From the NCBI GenBank assembly GCA_027559495.1, contig JAMXSV010000006.1, positions 682,001 through 746,000 on the forward strand: 64,000 nucleotides of DNA. The letters run 5' to 3'. This DNA is from Aurifilum marmelostoma. Lineage: Eukaryota > Ascomycota > Sordariomycetes > Diaporthales > Cryphonectriaceae. The notes under the pieces were generated by a model. The model had not been told where the DNA came from. It saw nothing but the letters and a program-made list of their open reading frames with translations, and made no database searches. Shown here piece by piece: positions 48,401 to 59,500 of the stretch. Every line of letters begins with the position of its first letter. Positions within the stretch are counted from its first letter, which is position 1. The translations under genes and the position numbers were made by a program.

Positions 48401-49458
48401 GTCTTGCTGTTGTGGAGAGGCATACTACGGGCATTCAGTGCCTCAAGTGGGCTGGGGAGAAATACCTGGTCAGCAGCAGTGGCAACGAGGAGCTGTTTGT
48501 CTGGCGGGTCACGCGGCTGGACAAGTCAGGCTATGAGGGGCTCGCTGTAGTTTGCGAGGGGATTTATCCAGACAAGACGAAGGATGGCGATCTGCGGATT
48601 CTGAGCTTTGACGTTCAAGTCGAAGCGTGGAGCGACAATGGTGAGGAAGACGAGGAGGCTCTGATTCTGTCTCTGGTCCTTTCGAACTCAACACTGCGGA
48701 CTTATAGGTACTCCAAGACCGGAGGGTTCAGCCTCCTGGCTGAGGGAAGATATACGGGTGCGTGTCTGATGCAAATCCGGCACCTGAGGATCGCCAATGC
48801 GGGTGCGGAGGCTCATGTTCTCACGGCCTCGACGGATGGGCACATTGCGCTGTGGAAGATGTCTGCAGGGCCTTCCTCAGAGGGAGAGGCTGTGAAAAGG
48901 GCAGCTGAGTATGCCCTGACAGAGGTGCTGAGGCTACACCAGAGTGGTATCAAGGCACTGGACGCCATTTCCATCCCGCTTTCTCCTCCACCCAAGGACG
49001 ACAACACAGAGCCTGAAAGCCGTTCACCGTCCTCTTTCTCCTCCTCATACGCCGTCCTGACAGGTGGCGACGATAATGCGATCGGCCACCTACACTTGGA
49101 CTGGGACCCAGAAGCAGGCCACTACATTATCAAATCTCGCAGTCTCGCAAACAGCACACACGCGGCTGCCGTCACAGGGCTGAGCGCCACGGGCCTCAAC
49201 ATTGTGGCCGGCGGCGAGACTGCGTACCAGGTGCATTTGTGCACGGCCAGCAACGACCAGCGGGTGAAAGCCTGGCGGGTTGACGTTGGGAAGAGAGGGA
49301 GTGTTGAGAAGGTTGCGCTGGTGAGGGACAGATATAGTGGTGTTGCGGACTGTGGGGATCTGGCGATGGTGTTGGATACGTCTGGGAGAGAAGAAGGGAC
49401 GAGGAATAGGCAAGGAATTGTGGTTGTTGGTGTTGGAATGGAGTTCTGGAGGATATGA
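45474..49458 (+). CDS. WDR6/Trm734-like WD40 protein, one frame break
   Basis: WD40-repeat protein resembling WDR6 (yeast Trm734/Rtt10), the partner of the Trm7/FTSJ1 methyltransferase in 2'-O-methylation of tRNA position 34. The N-terminus (ITALEFL ... LYLLSGEDNHLHIRD, VLVWGGPWAAVV, GALVTAHNEVVPL) is in one frame from 45474. From about 46148 the match continues in the next frame (RPILYSAQLRWVEED, GTAFGEIVVWRC, YVLTGHEGSIFGVDIS, LLASCSDDRTVRVWD, LGHISRIWNVRF-like, GHLIFGSRLGALLLY, HGREIKAVVGSGGGLLATG, VVVGVGMEFW) to 49458. One extra base between about 46070 and 46147, perhaps in a GGGG run, explains this. GT-AG introns of the needed length class (1 mod 3) were tested; only very short (43-52 bp) or poor-donor options exist. 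With the frame restored the protein is about 1,327 residues. Residue motifs identify the family; the exact break is unknown. Confidence 0.8.
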
Positions 49459-51152
49459 GCAAGAGGGTTTTCTACTGAAACTCGATCTTGTAGAGACTTG
49501 TCTGCGCATTTTGAGGAGTTGATGGTACCCACAAACCTACCATCTCCTCACAATCCTCACGACACTTCCCCAATCACAAAATTAATTTGACGTGGTAATC
49601 AATATAGATTTGATCAGCATGCATAGAATCAGACAAACACAAGTGGAACTTTCAGGAGGAAAAAACAATGGGCTCTTTTTACTCTGCTTGAAACAGCGCC
49701 CACGGGTCTCCTGCACATCCGTCGTCTCAAAGGTTGGATAGGACCATGGCCCCCCGCAGCAGCAGACTCCTGGGGAAGAAAAAAAAAAGAATCCATTTAT
49801 CAAGAAGCAAAGTAGTTGCATAATAGTAGCGAATCATTTTGCAAAGTTTTTCCCTCTCTTTTTTCTTCTTCTTCTCCTTCGGGGTTTTGCAACTATAATA
49901 TGCAGTGGCTCGGGTTGTGTTTGCGTGGCCAAGACCGTAGGAGCCCTTGGCATGCGTGATCACTTTGCAAGGTGAGGAAAAGAGGGGGGGGGGGGGACAA
50001 GCAATGGGATGAGGTTGGTGTGGCCAAGAAAGAGGCGGTCTGGTGGAATTGACTTTGATTATGATGGGTATTTCTCTGACTTGTTTATAAAAGGGGTTTC
50101 TTGAGGGCAGTGGGAATCGTCATGTTGTAAATTATGTATCAAAGTAAGAACTGCTAGGTGAAGGCATCCTGTGACATTCATTGGTGGTACTGTACTGTGG
50201 TATGGTAGGGTGCAGCAGCATATTGAAAGAACACTAACAAACAGTGCTGTTATCCCGGCACGCCTGTGTTCTATCGATAGGTTCCCCCCCCAACAGAGAG
50301 GTGGTGGGCCTGCCGTTCTGTAGTGCTACCCTGTGGCTAGTGGGTCTGGGGTTAGCTGCAGTACTTGGCAGCCCCACCACCACCACCTCAGTACTGTAAG
50401 TACCATGCCAGGTCAGCGCCCCGGCTGGATACCTCCCACTGGTGCTGTTGCTGATACTTCTCCGGACCAACCAAGGCTAATGCCTTTCATTCCCACCTAC
50501 ATCTAGCTAACCCTCTCTTTCTTTCAAGGCTGACACCGGGGGGGTGAACGGCGAAAACGCTGTGTTGGGAAACTCAAACCCCAATCACAAAAGACTGCTA
50601 CTGCTGCTGAGATCTAGCGCGAGGGCTTGACCTGGACGCGTAAGGCCGGTCTGTCCTGGCTGGCTTGGATGGTCTCGATCCTAATCATATCAAAAGTCGA
50701 CCAACGTGTGCGCCTTCCAAGGCGCTGGGGGCGTTCTGCCAAGAGACCAATCAATGTCAAGTCTCCGATTTGTGAAGCGAGGACTGTCCAGTCCAACCGT
50801 CAGTCAGAAGAATGCCCTGTGAGGCCTAGATAATACTTGCTGTACCTGAACTTGACCTGGCCTGATGACCGTTCTGTGCCGTATTGGGCTGGCATCATCA
50901 CCGCCTGGCACAAGCATGACCGTACACTTTGTGCGGTCTTTCCCTCCACAGCATTCTGTTCTGCTCCCACCCTCTGTTGCCAACAAAGGCAGTCCTAGTC
51001 CAGCACTTTTGTATGGTGATATCTGCCACACGTTACACATCTAACTAGTAGTGGTGGCGATGGTGCAGCTGCTGTCTGGGTCACTTATCTGTTCATCTGA
51101 GTGTCCATTTTTTTTTTTTTCCTTGCTTGTTTCTTTTCCCATTGACGTTGTC

Positions 51153-51155
<3 letters not shown>

Positions 51156-51200
<45 letters not shown>
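51156..51200. repeat. (AG)n microsatellite, 45 bp
   Basis: About 22 AG units without interruption lie 1.4 kb upstream of the PPZ-type start codon. Confidence 0.9.
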
Positions 51201-51203
<3 letters not shown>

Positions 51204-51449
51204 CACCTTGGCCGCTTAAGCCGGGATAATAATAAGACAACTGCTCGATCCGGAAGCACCGACCCCCCGACCGCTCCTTTCAACCTCTAAACATAGTTCC
51301 TTCCTCGTCTTCGCTCCTTCTTGGAGACAACAACACCAGAGATAGACACCCACCCCAGATTCCCAGAAAGGACGTAGATTACCTACATTGGCGCCTCTAA
51401 AAATACAGCCAGAATCGGCTCGACCTTTCCTGCCGCGTACACCCAATTT

Positions 51450-51494
51450 CATCCATCCATCCATCCATCCAGTCAGTCAGTCAGTCAGTCAGTC
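51450..51494. repeat. adjacent tetranucleotide repeats (ATCC)n and (AGTC)n
   Basis: Five ATCC units (to 51470) are followed directly by six AGTC units (51471-51494). Two different tetramers abutting without spacer is unusual, but simple slippage is sufficient. Confidence 0.85.
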
Positions 51495-51890
51495 ACTTAC
51501 TTTGTCAGGTCTGGTCTGCTCTCTGTCTCTATCAAAAGAAGAAGAAGAGTAGGAAGAAACTACGGTCCATTTCTGGGTTTTTTTTTCTTTTTTTTTTGGG
51601 GGGTGTTCTGAGCCAGGTCGTGAGTAATCTCCCCCTGTCCTTCCCCTCCCCCCCTCCTCCTCCTCCTCCTTCTACTCTTTCTGCTCCTCTCCATATCCCT
51701 CCTCCTCTTCCTCCTCCTCCTCCGGCACACCAGATCCATGCACGGCCTCTTATAACTTCCAGCAATACTTCGACTTGCAGGCTAGTCTAGATCCGTTTCA
51801 GTCGGCTAAGTGGTGCCAGGCCAAAACCTTGGGCCCACAACTTTTTGTTGCCTGCGCCGTCACCCTTCCGCCCACCACAGCCTCACACGA

Positions 51891-51914
51891 CACACACACA
51901 CACACACACACACA
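51891..51914. repeat. (CA)n microsatellite
   Basis: Twelve CA units in the probable leader or promoter of the PPZ-type gene. Confidence 0.85.
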
Positions 51915-52628
51915 AGCGCCGACACACGCGCACACGTACAGTTAGTTACCCTCTTTCATCGTCATTCGCCCCGCTGCACTTGCGCCTCGCACCCTTCCCT
52001 ACGAGACCTCGTTTTCTCCTCCACCTTTTAATTCCGAAGCCCACCAGTCCACCGTATCCAGCGAAAGGCTGACCATTCTGCCACCCTCTTTTGGCCTCGA
52101 TCTAGACCACCTGCCATCCCCACCACAGGCCAAGCCAAGCCAGGCCTCTCTCTCTGACCTCATTGCCTTACACATAATCTACCAGCGGCCTTTTTTTCCC
52201 CCTTCTCTTTCTTTCTCGGTCGAACCCAGCTTCGCGTCCTCCCGCGCCGCTCCCCCCCCAGCCCGCCTCGCCCTCTTTCACCCTCTCCCACGATCTCGAC
52301 CTCGAAATCACCAGCCACGGAGCCAATACAGAGCCGCCGTCGTCCCATCACCGCCACACGGTTCGTGGCTGTTCTCGTCCGACTCTACCATCCTCCTTAG
52401 CACCCACCACTTGCCAGAGCGGGTCACAAGACAACAACAACCCACCCCCTCCCCCCACACCGGCGAAGACGGGTGCAGCGACAGGCTATTGTGGCATAGT
52501 CAACAAGAAGACCACATTACCTCCCACGCGCACACCGTTTTAGCCTGCCGAGGCCCCCCCCCCCCATCGCATCCCGACCGAACGATCGATCGACAGACCG
52601 CCCTCCCTCCGAACCTCATAGCGGCTCA

Positions 52629-54359
52629 ATGGGTAATCAGCCTTCCAAGGACGGCAGCGGCACCTCCAGGCCGAGCAGCGCAGCCGGCCCGGACGGCCTG
52701 CCGTCCCTGCCCTCCTTCAGCAAGTCCGACACCAAGGACTCCACGAGGTCCTTCAAGGCCCTACGGTCCAAGATACCGGGATCAGGAAAGAATGACAGCC
52801 CGCGCACCTCTGCGCTGCTGTCCAACGGCGATGCCGACAGGTCGGACTCGGAGACCATCAGGTCGGGCAGGTCTGGACGGCACTCAAGAAACAGATCGTC
52901 CGATCCTTCCATCACATCGCCCGCCTCTCCGGGCTCCCCCGACATCTCGACCGTGACCTCCCCCCTGGACGACGCCCAGCCACCCCCGTCGCCCATACAG
53001 TCGGCGTCTGTCATGTCGGGCAAGCACGATGTCAGCGCCGCCCAGGCGTCGGGCGAGGTCGATCACGTCTCGGATGCGCCGCCTACAGGCGTGCCCAACC
53101 CAAACGCCGAGCCCATCCAGCCGGGCCAACCCATCCTGGTCAGGCGCGACAACGCCGTCAACAACCCCGTGCAGGGAGGCGCCGCCTCGCCGAGGGACGA
53201 GGTGGCCGGAAGCAGCGTGGCCATGAGCGAGATCAAGGACATCGACCTGGACGATTTCATCAAGAGGCTGTTGGATGCTGCCTACGCTGGCAAGGTGACC
53301 AAGAGTGTCTGCCTCAAGAACGCAGAGATCGTGGCCATCTGCCACCGCGCGAGAGAAGTTTTCCTGTCCCAGCCCGCCCTCCTGGAACTCGACGCCCCTG
53401 TCAAGATCGTCGGTGATGTCCATGGGCAGTATACAGATCTCATTCGCATGTTTGAGATGTGCGGCTTCCCGCCGTCTGCCAACTTCCTCTTCCTGGGCGA
53501 CTACGTCGACCGCGGGAAGCAGTCCCTCGAGACCATCCTGCTGCTCCTGTGCTATAAGCTCAAGTTCCCCGAGAACTTCTTCCTCCTGCGCGGCAATCAC
53601 GAGTGCGCCAATGTCACCCGCGTCTACGGCTTCTACGACGAGTGCAAGCGCAGATGTAACGTCAAGATCTGGAAGACCTTCATCGATACCTTCAACACTC
53701 TCCCCATCGCCTCCATCGTCGCCGGCAAGATCTTTTGCGTCCACGGCGGCCTGTCTCCGGCCCTCAGGGACATGGACGACATTCGTAACATCGCACGGCC
53801 CACCGATGTTCCCGACTACGGCCTGTTGAACGACCTGCTGTGGTCCGATCCCGCCGATATGGAGCAGGACTGGGAGGCCAACGAGAGAGGCGTGAGCTAT
53901 TGTTTCGGAAAGAAGGTCATCATGGACTTCCTGACCACACACGACTTCGACCTAGTCTGTCGAGCACACATGGTGGTCGAGGACGGGTACGAGTTCTTCA
54001 CCGACAGGGTGCTGGTGACTGTCTTTAGTGCGCCAAACGTGAGTTACGGCCTTGTTCTCTGCCCTATCTGACCGCCGTGCGCGCCAGAACCACATGCTGA
54101 CTCCCAAGACAGTATTGCGGCGAGTTTGACAACTGGGGAGCCGTCATGTCTGTCTCCTCCGAGCTCCTATGCAGCTTTGAACTACTGAAGCCTCTCGACT
54201 CGAATGCGCTCAAGAGCCATATCAAGAAGGGTCGGAACAAGAGACAGCAGATGCTCAACAGCCCGGTACGTATTCACACCATGTCCAACTGCTTCCCTCG
54301 ACGACGACGTCTAACTCCTACTTCTATAGCCGGCAAACGTATACCCTCAAAGCGTCTAG
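52629..54359 (+). CDS. ppz1: PPZ-type serine/threonine protein phosphatase
   Basis: PP1-related phosphatase of the fungal PPZ class, involved in salt and potassium homeostasis and cell-wall integrity. Exons 52629-54038, 54113-54265 and 54330-54359, with GT-AG introns of 74 and 64 bp (CTGAC and CTAAC branch sequences), give 530 residues. The N-terminus MGNQPSK fits N-myristoylation and membrane anchoring, as in yeast Ppz1. About 200 Ser/Pro-rich residues precede the catalytic domain. Active-site motifs are intact: GDVHGQ, GDYVDRG, RGNHE, HGGLSP and SAPN joined to YCGEFDNWGA across the first intron. The C-terminus is short, and the last exon encodes only PANVYPQSV and TAG. The length matches other mould PPZ proteins more than the longer yeast ones. 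Inhibitor partners of the Hal3 type are expected for the family but are not encoded here. Confidence 0.95.
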
Positions 54360-55946
54360 GGCGCACACGGCATTGGAGCTGGAGCTGAAACAAAGTGACT
54401 TGCCCACGATCGACGTAATCTTTTGCTGTACTGAACAAAACACATGTTATGACAAAGGGGGAATCATTCTTATCCGTGCTGATAACGACAGACTACAACA
54501 GAAAAGGAAAAACAGGAGATGGACAAAGTCTAATGTCAAGACTAGAAAAGTGACGGTCTTGGTTGAGATAAACTAGGCCAGAACCAGGGGGAAGAATATG
54601 GGAATCATTTGCTTTTGGCGAGAAGGATATACACAGCATTCAGAAGACAGGTCGCCCCTGGGACACTACAATCCTGGTTCAGCTGGTCGCTATGAACGCG
54701 GTCCAGTGTGACGCAAAGGAGGGAGGTCCTGAGGCCGGCAGGTTACACCACACGCAACACATGGACCAATGACGCAGACGCGAGTCTCGTAAGAGGCTTG
54801 TGCTTTCGACATCGACATGGCATCGCCCGCGGAGCATAAGCAACCTGTGCGTGGCTGGGGTGGACGGACAACGAGACAGGTCAACACGCAAGCAAGAATG
54901 GTAGTGCCACCGCACAGAGAGGGCCAGGAAGAAGAAGAATGATGATTGGGCGGCACACATGACATGAAAGATTCCAATGCTAGGCGTTTCGGCGGGAGCC
55001 AGGTGGGATGGGATGAAAGACACACATGGCCCCCTCTTCAATTCTGGCTGTCCAACCAGCGACGCGTCGCCGGGGACATCGTATGGGTAAGGGGCATGTG
55101 TCTGTGTTTTCTATTTCCTCTAGTCAGCTTCAACACGATGAAATACCATGAAAGAATGAAGCAAGGGAAAAAAAAAAAAAAGAGAAAATCTCTTTGCGCA
55201 AAGTCTTTTTTCACAACGAGAAACTTGATCTGGTGCATTCAATGCTTCTGCACTCCGACAAGAGCAGCCTTTTTCCCACACCAACCTTGGTGAGAGGAGA
55301 TACAAGGCAGACGCCTGTGGCCGACAGAGCCAGCTGTTTTGCGTACGGGTTTGGAAGGGGACAGGAAAAAAAAAAAAAAAGAAGCTGCGGAGAAATTTGT
55401 TGGTGTTTGCAAGAACGATCACATGTCAGCGTACTCTTGTTCCAAATCTCTCCCCCCACCTGGTTTGGCCTAGAAGTCTCGCTTGAACATGCATATCCTC
55501 TTATTACACGACGGTCCACAGTAGTTGCAATGATTTTGCAGTAGGTAAGACTAAGGGGTATCAAGTAGTCGCATTAGGATCAAGTTATCTTGTCTGGTGA
55601 AAATGGGCGGAATGTAAAGTAGTCATTTGCACATTGCCATGATGCCCTGTCCGCGTTGGCTGGAGATTGTGCCTCTTCTCAGTGCTCACTTCCCGCGGTG
55701 ATATCTGGACCTTCAACGACGCTTCCAAGTCCTCATATGATTATACATTTTTACGACTAGAGAATTGGTCATGTATTCTCGGACTCGTCTTTTGAAATAG
55801 TTATATTCTCCTTCTGTCCCTCCTCGTCAATGTCCCCCAGGCCAAGATTTTTCTAGCCTCTCAGGATGGGGCGGTATTACTCACTAGCCACCCTCCGTTC
55901 CAAGTCAGTCCTGAAGCTGCTCCACAGGCGCATCTACAGCGGTGTC
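54360..55946. other. intergenic between convergent genes, no gene seen
   Basis: A 1.6 kb gap between PPZ (+) and the SANT-like frame (-). It holds A runs near 55169-55181 and 55366-55380. No frame has recognisable content. Confidence 0.55.
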
Positions 55947-56405
55947 CTACGTGCCAGCGTCCTCCGGAGCACTATCGTCTCTAACCGCCGCGCCGCCGAC
56001 GTCATCCGGGGCATCTTGTGAACTGCCTGTCGCGCGATAACGCACCACCGCTGCGGCGGCGCGCTCAATCACGGCAGCCCGCGTGGATGAGTCCATTCTC
56101 TGCACTTCCTCGACTCTCTCCCTCAAGCGGGAGTGGACCTCCGTCAGCCGCTTGAACTTATAAGTCAAACCTACTGAGGACCAGGCCGGGAAGTGCCGTT
56201 TCTGGATCTTCGCAAAGCTCAACCCTTGTGCTCGCAGAGCCATGAGGAGCTCAGATTCACAGTCGTTCCAGGGATGGCAGCGGGGCACGCCTGGACGACT
56301 GCCGGCTCTTCTGGGCGCATTTCCTCCTTCGGGAGTGGTAGGGCCTGCGGGCAGTGCACCGGAGACCTGAGGCCTATCAAACGGTAGAAAGGCGTATGAA
56401 GTCAT
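55947..56405 (-). CDS. Myb/SANT-like protein, separate gene or extension of KMT6
   Basis: The first ATG of this frame is at 56405, giving 152 residues (MTSYAFLPFDRPQ...) and ending in TAG. The central segment WNDCESELLMALRAQGLSFAKIQKRHFPAWSS has the three-helix, tryptophan-spaced look of a fungal Myb/SANT-like DNA- or chromatin-binding domain, followed by a helical TYKFKRLTEVHSRLRERVEEV stretch and a disordered tail. The same frame is open without interruption back to the stop codon of KMT6 at 56550-56552, so 49 further codons precede this ATG. It may be an independent gene whose leader overlaps the KMT6 3' end, or a C-terminal part of KMT6 reached by readthrough or by a 48 bp intron (GTACCG ... 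ACAACAG). Domain call is tentative. Confidence 0.5.
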   Translation of the reverse strand: MTSYAFLPFDRPQVSGALPAGPTTPEGGNAPRRAGSRPGVPRCHPWNDCESELLMALRAQGLSFAKIQKRHFPAWSSVGLTYKFKRLTEVHSRLRERVEEVQRMDSSTRAAVIERAAAAVVRYRATGSSQDAPDDVGGAAVRDDSAPEDAGT

Positions 56406-56549
56406 GCGACTGTTGGTGATACTCTCTGCTTCGCCAATAGTTGCATTTTCTGAGGCCACAGGATTGAGGGTTGTCGCACCTCGCTCCTGGCCATCCTCAC
56501 TCACACGTTGCCGCCTAGCCTTGCTGTTGTCACGCTCACTAGAAAGGTC

Positions 56550-59500
56550 CTACTCTTCCAAGTCACGGTACCTAGCTGGCCTCTGTCTCCTACGCTGAGA
56601 GCGATCCAACGAGCTGCTGCCCTCGTTGCTGCCTTCTTCAGTGTCTGCCCTCCGTCTTGTCGGCGTCTGCAACTGCTGCTCGAGAATCGCGTCTGGCATG
56701 TCCTCGTCCGAGTCCGGAATTTGTCGCGGGCGCCTCCTGAGCCCCGGGCTCCGGAGACTCGGACTATGGTGGCTGCTACCGGATCGCGTGATCGCCCCTC
56801 TGAACTCTTCCTCGTCGTGGTCATCGTCGACTTGCCTGCGGCGCTTGTTCCGACTAGCCCTGCTGCTAGGAGTGCCGAGAATCGTCTGTGGGGTTGCGCG
56901 GGGAGCTGGATCCGTGGGCTCGTCGGCATTGCTCTCGAATTCTTCATTAAGGACGAACGCGGCCGTCGTCGTGACGGAGTTGCTGTTCCCAGAACGTGCC
57001 CCGCCACGTCCGCCTCGTCTAGCGAAACCGCGACTGCGAGCCCGGCCTGCGCCGCTTGTTCTCGGCCGAGCTCTGGGTCGAGGCAGAGGGCTCTCTGACT
57101 CTGCATCCATAGAGTCATCGCGTTCCACAGGCTCCCGCTTTCGCTTCCTGCCGCCTCGGGCCCCGACAGCGGCCCCACGGCGTCTGGCTCTCATCCGTCG
57201 CGGTGGATTGAAGTCGTCGTCATCTTCATCGTCCTGGTCCTCCAAGGCGGAGTTGTCCAATGCTATGTCTTCCTCGTCATCAATCACCGCCGCAACTGGT
57301 GCTCTCTTGGTCTCGGCGCTGAACTTGACGCCGCCACGACCCCTGCCACGACCCCCACGACCCCGGCCGCCTCGGCCCCCTCTGGCACTGCCACCACCTC
57401 GTTTCGGCCTGCTCTCCCCATCTTTGGCATCTAGCAGCTGCTTGGTGAGGTTTGGGAAGTTCTCTCCGTAGTTGAAAAAGAGCTCCTCGCCAGCCTTGAT
57501 GTCCCGCAGGGCTTTGAACTTGATCCGGAAGTCGCCGTTGACAAACAAAATCTGAGGAATAATATTCACTCGCTTTCTGCCGATCTTGTCCGCCTCGGAG
57601 GCATGGTTGATGTAGCGGCTGAGATTCCCGTAGATGGCGGCGTCAACCCAGATACCTTCATAGTCCAGGAGCGTGAAGAGGTAGCTGCTATGGCTGCTCT
57701 CGTCAAAGACATCGCCGCGCCGCGCCTCTCGGCGAACACCCTCGTCGTGGGAGATCAGCTCCCCAAGATACTCGATGACGAACTCGTCCTGAGCAATGTC
57801 TTCTGCCGTGAAAAGACCATAACCGCAGCCCTCGATCTGAGACTCTCCCAGGAGGACGGTCTTGGAGACCCCGCGCTGGAGAGCAACATTCTGGCAGCCG
57901 CTTGCGTGCAGGGTGGAGTCGTGCGCGTTCCTGGGATCTGCTCGCTCAAGAGCGCCGCAGCCGGCACACAGAACAGGATCGCACTCCCGGTTCAGCTGGA
58001 CGCAGATGCATGGGCGCCCGGCGACCCTCTGCTGCAGGCAAGTCTTGCCGTTGGAGCCACAGGCGCACCCGGTGTACTTGTATGCACAGTTCTCGACGGT
58101 GCAGCGACAGAACCGGTCACAGAGCAGCTTGGCATCCACGCATGGGCATCCCTTTCCACAGGGGCCTGCATGGTTGCACGGGTCTCGGATCTCCCTGCGA
58201 GTGAACTCGTGCTGGTTGAGTTGATCCTGCCAGTCCTGCTTGAGTTCCTTGCGAAAGCGGTCGTACCAGGGCAACGACTTGACTATCTTCTGCGGGATGG
58301 TATCCACATCGGCTAGCTGCTGGAGTGGCTTGTCATCCAGCTCAAGTTGGCGTATCTTCCGATAGACCTCCCAGCAGTACCGGCCCAACAACGCCGAGGC
58401 GAGGCAGGGCAGATGGAGGTTTGTGGCTCCCAACGCGATGAACAGCCCTCGGAGCAAAAGCACCTCGTCTTCATCCCATGGGGTTGTTGTGAAGTAGGGA
58501 TTGCCATCCTGGTACAGGATCCAGCAGTCGTTGCGGCATGCGTTCATGGACTTTTCCTGGGGTTCTGTCGCGAGGGATCTTGCGAGGTTCTCCCTCATCA
58601 GGCCTCCAAACTTTCCGATGAGCTCGACTCCCATCGGCCGCCGGTGGTTGTCCCGGTCATGATCGCCATGCTCGCATGAGTGCGAGTAGCAAAACAGGCA
58701 GCCCAGGATGGTGTAGCTCAGCAGGTTGCTCTCTACCGAGTCCAACAGCTGCTCGGCTCCCTGCTTCTCCATCTCGGGCTTGCCGTCCTTGACCAGCTTC
58801 TTGTTCTCGACCACAGCCTCGACCGTCTCGTCATGGACAAGGACATCCTTGAGCGTGAGGCCCGTGGGCTTCCAGAGGTTGTTGAATGCGTCTGTAAACA
58901 TCTTGGCAGCCCTGACGGCGCGTGGTGAGGCGACCTCGTCGCTGAGCATATTCATGATGCTGTTCTTCTGCTGCGGGGTCATCTTGTCGTTGTTCTCCGA
59001 CTGGGCGGCCATGTATCGGACCAGGCTCGACTTGCTGCAGTTGTCCAGCCCGAGCTTCTTGATCCAGCGGTCGATGTAGAGGGAGAGCTCGACGGCCGTC
59101 TCCTCCTTGAGCATCTTGCTGGCCTTCTCGGACCTATTGGAAGACGTGACATTGAAGCCCGACTGGGCGTCCATCGCCTCCAGCTCATTAATCCAGCGGC
59201 GGTAACGCTCCTCCTCACTGTCCTTCATGTCGCGAAGGTGGGGGATGAACTTCAAGGTGGTGTTGGGCGACAGGACGTTGCGCGAGATCTCGACATGATG
59301 AAACCTGTACCTCGGGACACGCTCCCGGTCGGACTTGATGCAGGTCACCTCATACGCCACCTTCTTCTTGCCCGAGTTGACACGGGCCGTCTTGTCCTCC
59401 TTGTGAAGCTTGAGCTGGACCTTCATGGTGTCCTCCTGCTGCGTGTCACTCGGCAGAGCAGGCAGCCTGAGGTCGGCCAAGTCCGCGGTGGCGCTCAGGT

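Larger units (their letters stand above)
49459..52628. other. intergenic and probable PPZ leader, 3.2 kb, no gene seen
   Basis: It holds TACTGTAC words at 50188-50199 and 50390-50400, an (AG)n tract at 51156-51200, adjacent ATCC and AGTC tetramer repeats (51450-51494), CCT/CTC tracts near 51650-51722 and (CA)n at 51891-51914. The last 700 bp are C/T-rich and probably leader of the phosphatase gene. Confidence 0.55.

Noticed and set aside
52884..53942. 352-codon minus-strand ORF inside the PPZ gene
   Set aside because: Antisense shadow of the conserved phosphatase domain; no recognisable domain in its own frame.
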